Assembly (NCBI RefSeq): GCF_014202575.1
Contig: NZ_JACHHB010000011.1
Coordinates: 49,681-113,680 of the forward strand
Length of the DNA: 64,000 nt
Direction of reading: 5' to 3'
DNA from: Texcoconibacillus texcoconensis
GTDB lineage: Bacteria; Bacillota; Bacilli; Bacillales; Salisediminibacteriaceae
Shown: in pieces, positions 1 through 9,517 of the stretch
Position numbering within the stretch: position 1 is the first letter of the stretch
Layout: every line of letters starts with the position of its first letter
Notes under the pieces: generated by a model
What the model saw: only the letters and a program-made list of their open reading frames with translations
What the model was told of the DNA's origin: nothing
Databases searched by the model: none
Position numbers and translations under genes: made by a program

Positions 1-138
1 TACACCTACTTTAGCGGCCAACACATCCACATCGACCTGCTCGATACCGACTACCCTCTAAACGAACCAGGTGAATACAACGTTCACGTTGAAGTTCCTG
101 GTTTATATGACGAGCAGATTCCGTTCTTTTTAGAATAG
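1..138 (+). CDS. C-terminal fragment of an unidentified protein
   Basis: The window opens inside a reading frame that runs 45 codons and stops at 136-138. The visible tail is acidic and rich in Asp, Glu and aromatic residues, ending in PFFLE, with alternating hydrophobic residues that suggest a beta-rich C-terminus. I do not recognise the family. The frame is supported mainly by its position just before a strong terminator hairpin. Its start lies outside the window. Confidence 0.5.
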   Translation, partial: YTYFSGQHIHIDLLDTDYPLNEPGEYNVHVEVPGLYDEQIPFFLE

Positions 139-198
139 CTTTCCTTTGATGGGCTTTGATTTCAGAGGGTTTTCCAATGCGAATACTAAGAAAAAACG

Positions 199-228
199 CG
201 GCGGTGCCTAGCGAGCACCGCCTTTTGT
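199..228. terminator. Bidirectional intrinsic terminator
   Basis: GGCGGTGC (200-207) pairs perfectly with GCACCGCC (215-222) around a 7-nt loop. There is a T run after it on the plus strand and an A run before it, so it can end both the plus-strand fragment at 1-138 and the minus-strand csaA gene. Confidence 0.85.
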
Positions 229-239
229 TATACATATCG

Positions 240-572
240 TTAAGAAATTGACGTTCCATTTGACACCGACTCGTCAAGATTTAATAAAACAACATCATCC
301 TTATCAGGCGTTCCACCAAGAACGAGGACTTCGGAAGAGAAGCCCGCAATTTTACGAGGGGGAAAATTAACAACCGCAACAACTTGTCGTCCAACAAGTA
401 CCCCTGGGTCGTATCGCTTCGTAATTTGTGCACTTGATTGTTTCACACCGATCTCCTCACCAAAATCAATGAACAGCTTAATCGCTGGCACACGCGCTTC
501 TGGAAAAGGCTCAGCTTCTTGAACTGTTCCTACCCGAATATCTAACTTTGTAAAATCATCGATTGTCGGCAT
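240..572 (-). CDS. csaA: CsaA, tRNA-binding-domain chaperone-like protein
   Basis: A 110-residue protein made of a single EMAP/tRNA-binding OB-fold domain. It has the CsaA-type opening LDIRVGTV, the GVKQSSAQI segment in the middle and VVNFPP, typical of the Bacillus protein. CsaA was described as a chaperone that assists the secretion pathway; the fold also binds tRNA-like RNA. Length agrees with the family (about 110 residues). GGAGGTG stands at good distance from the ATG. It is monocistronic, with a shared terminator downstream and the crcB terminator upstream. Confidence 0.9.
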   Translation of the reverse strand: MPTIDDFTKLDIRVGTVQEAEPFPEARVPAIKLFIDFGEEIGVKQSSAQITKRYDPGVLVGRQVVAVVNFPPRKIAGFSSEVLVLGGTPDKDDVVLLNLDESVSNGTSIS

Positions 573-687
573 GACAGCACCTCCGTTTTTACCCTTATTT
601 CTGCGGCAAGTATACCATGTCCTTCCATTTCAACATAACTACATTGAAAAAAGTACCTTCTTCTTGTTAATGATCCAGTCATTTTAT

Positions 688-729
688 ACAAAAAAGGGCT
701 ACCCCATGTCCATAATGGAATAACCCTTG
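688..729 (-). terminator. Terminator of the crcB pair
   Basis: Read on the minus strand, an interrupted stem (AAGGGTTATTCCAT with ATGGGGTAGCCCTT, with small mismatches) is followed by TTTTTTG. It lies about 85 bp downstream of the crcB stop codon, between the repeat fragment and the csaA promoter region. Confidence 0.6.
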
Positions 730-731
730 GG

Positions 732-790
732 TTCAGACAAGGTTAATGCTTTTCCTACGCAAACTGTCCGAAACTCGACCTTTAGTAAAA
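732..790. repeat. Single diverged copy of the 52-bp TTCGGACAG/CTGTCCGAA palindromic repeat
   Basis: TTCAGACA...ACTGTCCGAAAC followed by CGACCTTTAGTA matches the last unit and right flank of the seven-copy array at 42493-42866. The arms are imperfect here (TTCAGACA against TGTCCGAA), so the hairpin is weaker. The shared flanking CGACCTTTAGTA shows that the element is longer than the tandem unit. Confidence 0.7.
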
Positions 791-813
791 ACATCAGATG
801 ACAACTTCATCCT

Positions 814-1191
814 TTAGATAAATCCTATGATCCCTAACACAAATAAAGCGACACTACCTATAATCGAAATCATGACATAAAAAAACGACCGTAAATACGT
901 TCGTTTACGAATTAGTTCCACCGCTTCTACACTAAATGTTGAAAATGTTGTAAATGCACCGAAAAAACCAATACCTATTAATAAAAACAAAGGATCATCA
1001 TATACATCCATCGGTACCATTCCATATACAACACCGAAAAATACCCCGAGCCCCAATGAACCAAGCAAGTTTACAATCAACATCGCCAAGGGAATCGATG
1101 GGTTGTTCACTTTTTCCTTCACCCATTCACCGAGTAGGTAACGACAGATTGCCCCTAAGGCTCCTCCTAATCCAACAGAAAGTAGGCTCAC
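814..1191 (-). CDS. crcB: Fluoride channel subunit CrcB/Fluc (second of pair)
   Basis: A 125-residue, four-helix membrane protein of the CrcB/Fluc family of dual-topology fluoride exporters. Family marks are GGALGAICRY near the N-terminus, NLLGSLGLG in helix 2 and GFFGAFTTFSTFS in helix 3, the polar track that lines the fluoride path. It starts with GTG, and its GTGA overlaps the stop of the upstream crcB by 4 nt, so the two are translationally coupled. Paired adjacent crcB genes in Bacilli make heterodimeric channels, the likely arrangement here. Confidence 0.93.
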   Translation of the reverse strand: MSLLSVGLGGALGAICRYLLGEWVKEKVNNPSIPLAMLIVNLLGSLGLGVFFGVVYGMVPMDVYDDPLFLLIGIGFFGAFTTFSTFSVEAVELIRKRTYLRSFFYVMISIIGSVALFVLGIIGFI

Positions 1192-1607
1192 GTCTGCTCA
1201 CCTTCCTTTCTTTTTGACTTTGCTAACCCAACTCCGAATGCATAGCCAAGAAAGGCAAGAAGCAGACCGCCCGAAACTGAAAGTAACACATATGTCATAG
1301 ACGATGTGAGGGAGAAATCTTCAGCTAAAAAGACTGTATCAGCCGCTAACGTAGACATCGTCGTTAATGTTCCGCAAAAACCTGTAGCCAAAAATGCCTT
1401 TATGTATGGATTGATCGCGCGGGCAAGTGCCCAGCCTGTTACAACACCGAGTAGTAAACTACCGAGTAAGTTTTCAAGTACTGTCCCAATTGGGTAAAGT
1501 GTTGTTAAGGTTTGTACATTAATCGCATAACGAATCGATGTACCTAGTGCACCACCTAAAGCAATGCTTAAAAGCATGAGTGATTTCTTTACATGCGGTT
1601 GTGACAC
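1188..1607 (-). CDS. crcB: Fluoride channel subunit CrcB/Fluc (first of pair)
   Basis: A 139-residue paralogue of the next gene with the same motifs: GGALGTSIRY, NLLGSLLLG and GFCGTLTTMSTLA. Four hydrophobic helices are visible, followed by a short basic tail. An AGGAGG site stands 8 nt before the GTG at 1607, better placed than the TTG two codons upstream. It forms an operon with the second crcB gene through a 4-nt overlap. I looked for the fluoride (crcB-motif) riboswitch upstream and did not find its conserved core, so regulation is unknown. Confidence 0.9.
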   Translation of the reverse strand: MSQPHVKKSLMLLSIALGGALGTSIRYAINVQTLTTLYPIGTVLENLLGSLLLGVVTGWALARAINPYIKAFLATGFCGTLTTMSTLAADTVFLAEDFSLTSSMTYVLLSVSGGLLLAFLGYAFGVGLAKSKRKEGEQT

Positions 1608-1674
1608 CCACAACGCCTCCTAACAAGAGAAGTAGAACACTATGTGCACAAGTAGACACATCATGAATGACATG

Positions 1675-1696
1675 TTTTTAAACAAGCGTTTAAAAA
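1675..1696. promoter_or_regulatory. TTTAAAC/GTTTAAA palindrome upstream of crcB
   Basis: TTTTTAAAC (1675-1683) and GTTTAAAAA (1688-1696) are perfect inverted arms around AAGC. Similar TTAAACA-NN-TGTTTAA palindromes occur at 30864 and 37997, always upstream of a minus-strand gene. It could be an operator, or simply an AT-rich hairpin next to the terminator at 1692-1731. Confidence 0.35.
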
Positions 1697-1731
1697 AGAG
1701 AGACCCCTGTTTTAAACTTTTTGCAGGAGTC
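1692..1731 (-). terminator. Terminator of the DUF1906 gene
   Basis: On the minus strand GACTCCTG (1724-1731) pairs with CAGGGGTC (1702-1709), allowing one G-U, and is followed by a TTTTTT tract at 1692-1697. It separates the DUF1906 gene from the crcB operon. Confidence 0.7.
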
Positions 1732-1842
1732 TTCAACCATTCACGACACGAACCACGAAGGTTACGTATACGTCCAAATTTTAGCGAACAGCTACCCCTT
1801 CGTCAAACGCTTAGTGCCCTTTTATTTTCTTGTCATGAAGGC

Positions 1843-2493
1843 CTAGTCTAAGTTATCAAACAATCGATCTTGGAGAAGTACGGTATCAATTGGACATTCA
1901 TCTGCATCACGCCCATATTGCCAAGCCCATACATTCGCTTCACAAGGCGGGGATTCTGGTGCAAAATTTGGATAGTTATTCGCACCACTCACGCCTGGTT
2001 CTGGCTCTGCGCTCCATAAGACAGATTGAATCCGCACTTGTTCATTTTGTTCGATCGCCTGACAGTAAGCATCTGAGAATCCGCCTTCAACGGGGTCATT
2101 GTAGAAGCCGGGACGGTATTCACTATTATAAAAAGTCTCTACCCAGCCAACAAGCCAATCCGCATCTACTTCAAAAAACCTTTCAACATTAGCGAAGATG
2201 AACGTCCCCTCCGCAATGCCTATTCTTTGTGCGTTAAAAATGGCATTACGAGCGGCCACCTTTCCTTCACGTAAACCGACGGAAGCTTGAAAGTTGTTAT
2301 AGATAGGCATCACCTTAACACCACGTGTGTGTAAAAACGACCGCTCTTCCTTTGTTAAGCCTACACTAACGCCTTCGATCGTATTGAGGTAGCGCCCCCA
2401 AAACTTGGGTGACCCAAACTGACTTTTGACACAATTGAATAGCTGTTCGTCAACCTTCGCTGCGGAATCAACACCCCAAAACAGCTTTGCCAT
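1843..2493 (-). CDS. DUF1906 glycoside-hydrolase-like domain protein
   Basis: 216 residues spanning one domain of the DUF1906 (Rv2525c-like, GH25-related TIM barrel) family. It starts WGVDSAAKVDEQL, contains FWGRYL and YNNFQ, has an acidic FANVERFFEVDADW stretch where related lysozyme-like barrels keep carboxylates, and ends WAWQYGRDAD. Members are thought to act on peptidoglycan or other glycans, but substrates are not established. No signal peptide is visible, unlike many exported members, so it may be cytoplasmic or spore-associated. The RBS GAGAGGGGTG is well placed for this ATG. Confidence 0.8.
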   Translation of the reverse strand: MAKLFWGVDSAAKVDEQLFNCVKSQFGSPKFWGRYLNTIEGVSVGLTKEERSFLHTRGVKVMPIYNNFQASVGLREGKVAARNAIFNAQRIGIAEGTFIFANVERFFEVDADWLVGWVETFYNSEYRPGFYNDPVEGGFSDAYCQAIEQNEQVRIQSVLWSAEPEPGVSGANNYPNFAPESPPCEANVWAWQYGRDADECPIDTVLLQDRLFDNLD

Positions 2494-2630
2494 TAGCTAT
2501 CACACCCCTCTCGTGACAGCCTATGCAAACAGAACGAAAAAATTATATAAAATGTAGACGGTATGAGGAAAGAAGCCTTTACGCTAACTTTTCACAATCT
2601 AACTTCCCCCTCTAATGAAACATTTGACCA

Positions 2631-3668
<1,038 letters not shown>

Positions 3669-3759
3669 TTAGAGAATAACTTTAGATTAAACATAATGTG
3701 AGACTATTGACATAAAACGGTATGTGCTTTACGATTTAATATGGTTTAAAAATATTATA

Positions 3760-3914
3760 CCTCGTTAGGTGAGGCTCCTGTACGAAGATACGCTGCTGCC
3801 CAAAAATGTCCAAAGACGCCAATGGGTTAACAGAATTCATCGACATAAGGTGTTTTCTAATGCAGCTGGTTTTATAAACCTATGTCGTGCAGTGCTAAAG
3901 CTCAACGAATGGAG
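3760..3914 (+). ncRNA. M-box (ykoK leader) magnesium riboswitch
   Basis: The stretch beginning CGTTAGGTGAGGCTCCTGTA (3763 on) carries the conserved M-box blocks in order: GATACGCTGCTGCCCAAAAA, TGTCCAAAGACGCCAATGGG, ATCGACATAAGGTG, AATGCAGCTGG and CAGTGCTAAAGCTC, closing with AACGAATGG. M-box RNAs fold with Mg2+ and shut off downstream transport genes. An intrinsic terminator follows at 3958 and mgtE lies next, which is the classic arrangement. Confidence 0.95.
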
Positions 3915-3957
3915 GAACGTGTCGAAACGTATATCGTCACTTTGTTCTCGTATGCTC

Positions 3958-3996
3958 AAAACACCTTCATTCGTATGATGAGGGTGTTTTTTATAT
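3958..3996 (+). terminator. M-box-controlled intrinsic terminator
   Basis: AAAACACC (3958-3965) pairs with GGTGTTTT (3983-3990), extended by TTCAT/ATGA, and runs into a T-rich tail. It sits between the M-box aptamer and the mgtE translation region, and is therefore the expected expression platform that forms at high Mg2+. Confidence 0.85.
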
Positions 3997-4016
3997 TTTA
4001 AAGGAGGTGATGAGGG

Positions 4017-4115
4017 ATGGATCCCAGTCCCGACCGATCACAAAGTATTATGTATCAAATCAACCGAAAAAGAGAAATTCTAAAACAAAATGAGGATCCC
4101 TCCCTCGTTACTTAG
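4017..4115 (+). CDS. Short leader ORF between the M-box terminator and mgtE
   Basis: A 32-codon frame beginning ATG GAT CCC, with a strong AAAGGAGGTGATG site just upstream, ends 26 nt before mgtE. The peptide is charged and includes YQINRKREIL, faintly like the start of Spo0E-type helical hairpin proteins but without an SQELD signature. It may be a small protein or a leader peptide coupled to mgtE. I see no function in it. Confidence 0.45.
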   Translation: MDPSPDRSQSIMYQINRKREILKQNEDPSLVT

Positions 4116-4141
4116 GAAGGTCCTCGTAAGGAGGAATCGCG

Positions 4142-5509
4142 ATGGTAAAACTTACAGAACAAAACCGCGAACAGTATGAAAAGTCGATCCTCGATGCACT
4201 GAATGCAGAAGAAATCAATGCATTTCGTGACCTTTTCCTTGAACTTCATCCAATGGATCAGATCGACATCTTTAATGATTTAAATAAAGACCAACGACAA
4301 AAAGTATATGCTTTTTTATCACCGAAGGAATTTTCCGATATATTTGAGGACTTGGAAGTAGGAGATCAAAAGAAGATTATCCAAGAGTTAGAACAACAAT
4401 ATACGACAGACGTCATCACTCATATGTATGCCGATGATATCGCTGACTTTTTAGGAGAAATGAAAGACGAAAATGCTGAAGAGATCTTAAAAGGCCTCGA
4501 CCAAGACGATGCCGAAGATATTAAAGAATTGCTCTCCTATGAAGAAGGTACGTCCGGCGCAATAATGACGAAAGAATTCATTAGCGTTCGCTCGGAGAAC
4601 CTTGTTAAAGATGTCATCGACCAACTTCGTCAGGAAGGTCCCGATGCGGAAACGATTTATTACTTATATGTCACAAACGCCAAACACGAGCTTGTAGGCG
4701 TTGTCTCCCTTCGTGACTTAATTATCGCAAATCCAGAAAAACAAGTGGAAGATGTGATGAGTACGCGCGTCGTTTCTGTTGCAACAGAAGAAGACCAAGA
4801 AGATGTCGCAAACTTAATGAAAAAATATGATTTCTTAGCAGTACCCGTTGTAACAGCGAAAAACAAACTCGTCGGGATTATTACGGTTGACGATATCCTC
4901 GATGTTATGGAAGAAGAAGCAACTGAAGACTTAGGGGAAATCGCCGCTGCACGTGGTGCAACAGACGTGAATGTATCTCCTATTAAAGCTGCTTCACGAC
5001 GTGCACCTTGGATCGTTTTACTTATGTTTTTCGGTATGATTACCGCAAATGTGATCGGCCAATTTGAAGATACGTTAGAACAAATTGTCTTATTAGCAGC
5101 ATTTATCCCACTTATTATGGACTCTGCCGGAAACACAGGTACTCAGTCACTTGCTGTCGCCGTACGTGGTCTTGCTCTTGGCACACTCGAGAAAAAAGGT
5201 GTCGGCAAAATGATCTTACGGGAATTTAGTACCGGTATTATGCTTGGACTTTTGTGTGCGGTTGTGCTAATGATTATTGTACCAATCTTTTATGATCCAA
5301 ACGTTTGGCTTGCATTTACTGTCGGAATCTCAATTTTCTTCTCTTTAAGTATTGCAACAGTGATCGGTACGATTGTACCGCTTGTCATTAACAAATTGAA
5401 GCTCGACCCAGCTATTGCGTCTGGTCCTTTCATTACAACAGTGAATGACATCCTTGGTTTAATGGTTTACTTCTCCATCGCAACAGCGATGATGGATTTA
5501 CTCCTATAA
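4142..5509 (+). CDS. mgtE: MgtE magnesium channel
   Basis: 455 residues with the MgtE layout: an N-terminal acidic superhelical domain (about 1-130) with DDIADFLGEM, two CBS domains (about 135-260) including VGVVSLRDLI and VGIITVDDIL, a connecting helix, and five membrane helices (about 285-455). The pore signature is visible as DSAGNTGTQSLA, with LALGTLE after it. MgtE is a homodimeric Mg2+-selective channel gated by Mg2+ on the cytoplasmic domains. Expression is probably set by the M-box and terminator upstream. AAGGAGG stands before the ATG. Confidence 0.97.
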   Translation: MVKLTEQNREQYEKSILDALNAEEINAFRDLFLELHPMDQIDIFNDLNKDQRQKVYAFLSPKEFSDIFEDLEVGDQKKIIQELEQQYTTDVITHMYADDIADFLGEMKDENAEEILKGLDQDDAEDIKELLSYEEGTSGAIMTKEFISVRSENLVKDVIDQLRQEGPDAETIYYLYVTNAKHELVGVVSLRDLIIANPEKQVEDVMSTRVVSVATEEDQEDVANLMKKYDFLAVPVVTAKNKLVGIITVDDILDVMEEEATEDLGEIAAARGATDVNVSPIKAASRRAPWIVLLMFFGMITANVIGQFEDTLEQIVLLAAFIPLIMDSAGNTGTQSLAVAVRGLALGTLEKKGVGKMILREFSTGIMLGLLCAVVLMIIVPIFYDPNVWLAFTVGISIFFSLSIATVIGTIVPLVINKLKLDPAIASGPFITTVNDILGLMVYFSIATAMMDLLL

Positions 5510-5520
5510 ATATTTACTGA

Positions 5521-5566
5521 ACAGCGTAAGTGAGACGGGACACTCGTCTGCTTACGCTGTTATAAT
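5521..5566 (+). terminator. Hairpin after mgtE
   Basis: ACAGCGTAAG (5521-5530) and CTTACGCTGT (5551-5560) form a perfect 10-bp stem. The U tract is weak (TATAAT), so termination may be partial. Confidence 0.6.
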
Positions 5567-5691
5567 GATACATAAGTTTTCACCCTCTGATTGAACTCCC
5601 GCACTGTTTACCCTCACCCATTCAAAGATATCCTTATCCAATGTCTTACGAAAATTGTTCTCTTCACATATCTAAAAAAAGAGGTGATGAT

Positions 5692-6526
5692 GTGATTTAT
5701 AAGCCACGTTCGTTCCCTGTCGTTATTCATCAGCTTGAGTCTTTGCAGAATAGAGTTCCTGCTGAACACCGTCATTTTGCTGATATTGAAAAAGATTTTA
5801 AGTTGTATAAGAAGGGGTATCGCGGTGAGCATTCCCTTGATTATTATTTCAACTTCCTCTCTGTAACGCCCCACTTCTTGCTTCATAACTTGAGAATTCC
5901 TAATGATAAAGGTGGCTTTTTTCAACTCGATACAGTTTTGATCACTCCTTATTTTTACGTGATTGTGGAGGTTAAAAATTTAAGTGGCACCGTGACATTT
6001 GATCCAACTTTTGAACAAGTGATACGGACTTATAATGGTCAAGAAGTAGCTCATCCTCATCCGATTCATCAAGTAAACATGCAAGTTTTTCACTTTAAAA
6101 ATTGGCTCCATAAGCATCAACTGCCTTCTATGCCTGTTTATCCTCTCGTCGTTTTTAGCGATCCTAGTACAACGATTAAAGCCGTCAGTCATCATGAACA
6201 ATTTGCTGATGTCGTGATACACGCCCATTCTCTCCTTTCCAGAATTGACGATTTTTCTATGATAAATGCAAATCGGGTAGGTATTGATGAATGTCAGCTA
6301 CGGAAAGTGGGCGTGCCCCCATTGTAGGTGTAAATCGAAGGATGGCCATATGAGGGCGTTGCAAGATTATAGTTTGCTGATCGGAAATACAATCACAAAC
6401 CAACAGTTGCGCTCGTTTCTGAGGTTGGAATCGCGGATGACTGCTCAACGCATTCTTCAAGATGTTGCGATTGGATACAAAGGGAATTATCGCGATCGCG
6501 TATACCAACTTCCAGTTTTCTTATAG
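5692..6526 (+). pseudogene. NERD nuclease-related protein, frameshifted in its zinc ribbon
   Basis: The first part, from a GTG at 5692 with AGAGGTGATG upstream (a better start than the ATG at 5641), is a NERD domain: GEHSLDYYF, FQLDTVLIT and VIVEVKNLSG hold the PD-(D/E)xK-like Glu, Asp and Glu-x-Lys. The frame stops at 6325-6327. The normal C-terminus of Bacillus NERD proteins continues in another frame from about 6290: YGKWACPHCRCKSKDGH, then ITNQQLRSFLRLESRMTAQRIL, up to 6526. Only one of the usual two CxxC pairs is visible, so a small deletion with frameshift probably removed the first half of the zinc ribbon. Both halves are otherwise well preserved, so the lesion is recent or is a sequencing error. 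Confidence 0.75.
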
Positions 6527-6551
6527 TTACTCATATAGGCTTAAAGTACTA

Positions 6552-6690
6552 ATTCGTTCGTAAGTACTGGGATTTCGTTCGTAAACACTCGATTTTCGTT
6601 CGTAAATGGTCGATTTCCGTTCGTAAATGCTAAATTTTCGTTCGTAAACATTAAATTTTCGTTCATAAACCTTCCTTATGCACTCAATTT
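6552..6690. repeat. 21-bp tandem repeat (CGTTCGTAA core, six copies)
   Basis: The core CGTTCGTAA or a one-base variant begins at 6555, 6576, 6597, 6618, 6639 and 6660, an exact 21-bp period. The linker is AT-rich, and the last copies degrade to CATTCATAAA-like forms. It lies between the NERD remnant and a small membrane protein gene. Confidence 0.85.
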
Positions 6691-6786
6691 TCACTCATAA
6701 ACCCAGTTCCACCACCCACAAACTGCATGTTTCACCCCTAACCTGTACATACTACCTACAAAACATCCCAATGGTGGTGATAAAAG

Positions 6787-6939
6787 ATGCGTAATACGCG
6801 AAACGAACAACCTTACGATGAGGAAATTGAAGCGATTCATGTTCGTGAAGCGCTAAAGGGGCTTGCTTTAGGACTAACAATGATGGTAACCACGTTTCTT
6901 GTTCTACATTTTATATTCGGCTTTCAAATGTTCGGATAA
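6787..6939 (+). CDS. Small single-span membrane protein
   Basis: A 50-residue protein with a charged N-terminal half (many Asp/Glu and Arg/Lys to residue 24) and one hydrophobic helix (about 25-46: GLALGLTMMVTTFLVLHFIF), ending FQMFG. The RBS is GGTGGTGAT. It is followed at once by a strong terminator. I do not recognise the family; the single helix suggests a small membrane-anchored protein. Confidence 0.6.
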   Translation: MRNTRNEQPYDEEIEAIHVREALKGLALGLTMMVTTFLVLHFIFGFQMFG

Positions 6940-6973
6940 AAAAAGATCCCTCATTAAAAAGGGATCTTTTTCT
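6938..6973. terminator. Bidirectional terminator
   Basis: AAAAAGATCCC (6940-6950) pairs with GGGATCTTTTT (6961-6971). It serves the small plus-strand gene and the minus-strand ppaC. Confidence 0.9.
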
Positions 6974-6985
6974 ATCCTCCTATTG

Positions 6986-7918
6986 TTAGGACAACACTTG
7001 TGTTAACTGCGGAACAATCTGCTTTTTGCGGGAAACAACACCTTCAAGTGTCGCTTGACCATCTTCCAGTGAAACATCAAACGCTTTTTCGACTGCTTGT
7101 TGTTGCTCACCCACAGCTAACGCAACGGTGTTGTTGGACAGAATATTTGTCACCGCTAGAACGAACAAATCGAGTTCATTCCCATCAACAGAACGATTCA
7201 TCTCTTCTTCTACTTCTTTTTTACGAATCAAGATATCATTCTCATCGATCACATTAACTTGTGCGACTTGTACTTTATGTTCTCCCATCGAAAATTCTTT
7301 CTTGTCCATCGTAAGTATTTCTTCGATAGATTTTCCTTGCATATCTGCGCCAGCTTTCAACATGTCTAGCCCATATTCTTCTAAGTTCACATTTGCGATA
7401 GAAGCTAACTCTTGTGCAACTTTTTCATCTTCCGGTGTACACGTTGGCGATTTAAATAACAAAGTATCAGAAATGATCGCTGACAACATTAATCCTGCGA
7501 TTTTCGGTTCTATCTCAACTTGCTGCTCTTTGAATAACTTGTACAAGATCGTCGTCGTACATCCTACCGGTTCTGCTCGATAATAAAGTGGACTTTCTGT
7601 TTCAAAGTTTGCAATACGATGGTGATCAATCACTTCAAGAATTTGTACCTTATCTAAGTCTGAGACACTTTGTTGACGTTCATTGTGATCAACTAAAATA
7701 ACTTGGCTGACTTCCTCAGATACTTCATCTCGAAGCTGAGGTTCTTCAACCTCAAAATAATTCAAAACATACTCTGTTTCTTTATTTATTTCACCAAGGC
7801 GTACGGGTTCAGCATTTAATCCTAATACTTTTTTCAAATGTGTATAAACGATCGCCGAACAAATCGAATCTGTATCTGGACTTTGATGGCCGAAAACAAA
7901 TACTTTTTCTTCTCTCAT
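6986..7918 (-). CDS. ppaC: Manganese-dependent inorganic pyrophosphatase
   Basis: 310 residues closely resembling B. subtilis PpaC, a family II (DHH) pyrophosphatase of the cytoplasm that removes PPi from biosynthesis. Motifs: [14 protein letters not shown] (metal-binding His and Asp), VDHNERQQS, the DHH motif in [10 protein letters not shown], and the C-terminal SRKKQ that binds phosphate. I use the ATG at 7918, with GAGGGG 9 nt upstream, rather than the GTG at 7924, which overlaps the RBS too closely. It ends at the terminator shared with the small gene at 6787. Confidence 0.96.
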   Translation of the reverse strand: MREEKVFVFGHQSPDTDSICSAIVYTHLKKVLGLNAEPVRLGEINKETEYVLNYFEVEEPQLRDEVSEEVSQVILVDHNERQQSVSDLDKVQILEVIDHHRIANFETESPLYYRAEPVGCTTTILYKLFKEQQVEIEPKIAGLMLSAIISDTLLFKSPTCTPEDEKVAQELASIANVNLEEYGLDMLKAGADMQGKSIEEILTMDKKEFSMGEHKVQVAQVNVIDENDILIRKKEVEEEMNRSVDGNELDLFVLAVTNILSNNTVALAVGEQQQAVEKAFDVSLEDGQATLEGVVSRKKQIVPQLTQVLS

Positions 7919-8026
7919 ATTCACGGACCCCTCTATATAAGATTTCTTTTTCCATACAAAAGATCCTACTTCAACCTACTCAATTTGTCACTGATATTTA
8001 GGTTTTTGAACCTTTTACATTTTTGT

Positions 8027-9517
8027 TTATCCTTTGGCACGTCGACCTTTCTTATCATTCAACATACGCTTTAACTTCTTCAAACTCTTGCGCGATACGA
8101 GAATATACAAGATATCACCGCCATGGATGACCGTTTCACCATAGGGGGTGATCAAATCTCCATCTCGAATGACCGCATTAATCAGCACATCATCAGGAAA
8201 TTCAATATCAGTCAAAGAGCGACCGACAACTGCCGCGTCTTCTGGCACGTGATATTCAATGATCTCCGCATTGGCTTGCCCAATTGAAACTAACTCCAAA
8301 GAATGGAAAGGGGTGACTTTTTTCGGTCCTGTTAAGCCTAACTTCTCTGCAAATGTTGAAATCGTTGAACCTTGTACGAGTGCTGATGCTAGTACAACGA
8401 AGAAAACGACATTGAAAAAGAGTTGACTCGACTCATAACCTGCAACCATTGGGTATGTCGCTAATACGATTGGGACTGCTCCGCGCAAACCAGCCCAAGA
8501 GATAAAAACACGTTCCTTTAACCCAAAGCCAAAACCGATTGTTGATAAAAATACAGCGACGGGACGTGCGATAAACATTAAAATAATCGCTAGTAAAATA
8601 CCTCTCCATATGACATCGAATGTAAATAATTGCACAGGGAAAACGAGTAAACCGAGGATCACAAACATTGTGATTTGCATCATCCAGGCGAAGCCTTCAT
8701 TAAAACGGAAAATAGAATGTCGATATGTTAAATCGGAATTTCCAATCACGAGCGCCGCTACATAGACTGCGAGTAGCCCACTTGCTTCACTAAGAGAAAC
8801 GACACTATATGTAAATAACGCAAATCCTAGCGCGAAAACAGGATATAAACCTCCTGAATCTAAATTGACACGATTAATCGACCAGGAAGCTACCCAACCA
8901 AGTGCTAATCCTGCGACAAGACCCATTCCCATTTGCCATAAAAAGGAACCTACTAAACCGAAAAAGCCTTCTCCACCGAAGGTAATCCATTCAACAAGTC
9001 CGATCGTCAAAAACATCGCCATCGGATCGTTCGTACCTGACTCTGCTTCAAGTGTCGCCTCTAGGTTATCTTTAATATTTTGGTTTTTTAAAGAAGCAAA
9101 AACCGCTGCCGCATCGGTGGACCCAACAATCGCACCGAACAACAGCCCTTCCAACCAAGTGACATTCAAGATCATCATTGCAGCGACAGAAACGAGCGCG
9201 GTTGTCAACAAGACACCGACTGTTGCAAGTATAAGTGAAGGGGCAACAACCGGGCGAACCGTCGTCCATTTTGTTTGCATACCACCTTCAAACAAAATGA
9301 TGACAAGGGCAATCATACCAATCAACTGGGCATGCTGTGGATTATCAAAATAAATAAGACCAAGTCCATCACTTCCCGCTAACATACCGACGACAATAAA
9401 GAGCACGAGCGCTGGAACTCCCAGACGGCTTGAAAACTTTGTCGTTAATACACCTACAATAAATAATAATGCGAGTAGTAAAATGATGCCATCAGTTGTG
9501 ATGATTTGTTCAAACAT
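8027..9517 (-). CDS. CPA1 potassium (or sodium)/proton antiporter with TrkA-C domain
   Basis: 496 residues: about 12 membrane helices (1-390) of the CPA1 exchanger family, including FEGGMQT, the ion-binding AESGTNDPMA motif and WAGLRGAVPI, then a cytoplasmic TrkA-C domain (about 405-485) and a basic tail. The layout matches NhaP2/CvrA-type potassium/proton antiporters, where TrkA-C senses nucleotides or ions. Likely role is cytoplasmic pH and K+/Na+ balance, fitting an alkaline or saline habitat. The ion actually carried cannot be read from the sequence. It is monocistronic. Confidence 0.88.
   Translation of the reverse strand: MFEQIITTDGIILLLALLFIVGVLTTKFSSRLGVPALVLFIVVGMLAGSDGLGLIYFDNPQHAQLIGMIALVIILFEGGMQTKWTTVRPVVAPSLILATVGVLLTTALVSVAAMMILNVTWLEGLLFGAIVGSTDAAAVFASLKNQNIKDNLEATLEAESGTNDPMAMFLTIGLVEWITFGGEGFFGLVGSFLWQMGMGLVAGLALGWVASWSINRVNLDSGGLYPVFALGFALFTYSVVSLSEASGLLAVYVAALVIGNSDLTYRHSIFRFNEGFAWMMQITMFVILGLLVFPVQLFTFDVIWRGILLAIILMFIARPVAVFLSTIGFGFGLKERVFISWAGLRGAVPIVLATYPMVAGYESSQLFFNVVFFVVLASALVQGSTISTFAEKLGLTGPKKVTPFHSLELVSIGQANAEIIEYHVPEDAAVVGRSLTDIEFPDDVLINAVIRDGDLITPYGETVIHGGDILYILVSRKSLKKLKRMLNDKKGRRAKG

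Noticed and set aside
1614..1842. Fluoride riboswitch upstream of crcB
   Set aside because: The conserved GGCGATG start and downstream core of the crcB motif are absent on the minus strand; only a terminator and a palindrome are found.
3769..3978. 69-codon plus-strand frame upstream of mgtE
   Set aside because: It is the M-box riboswitch read as protein.
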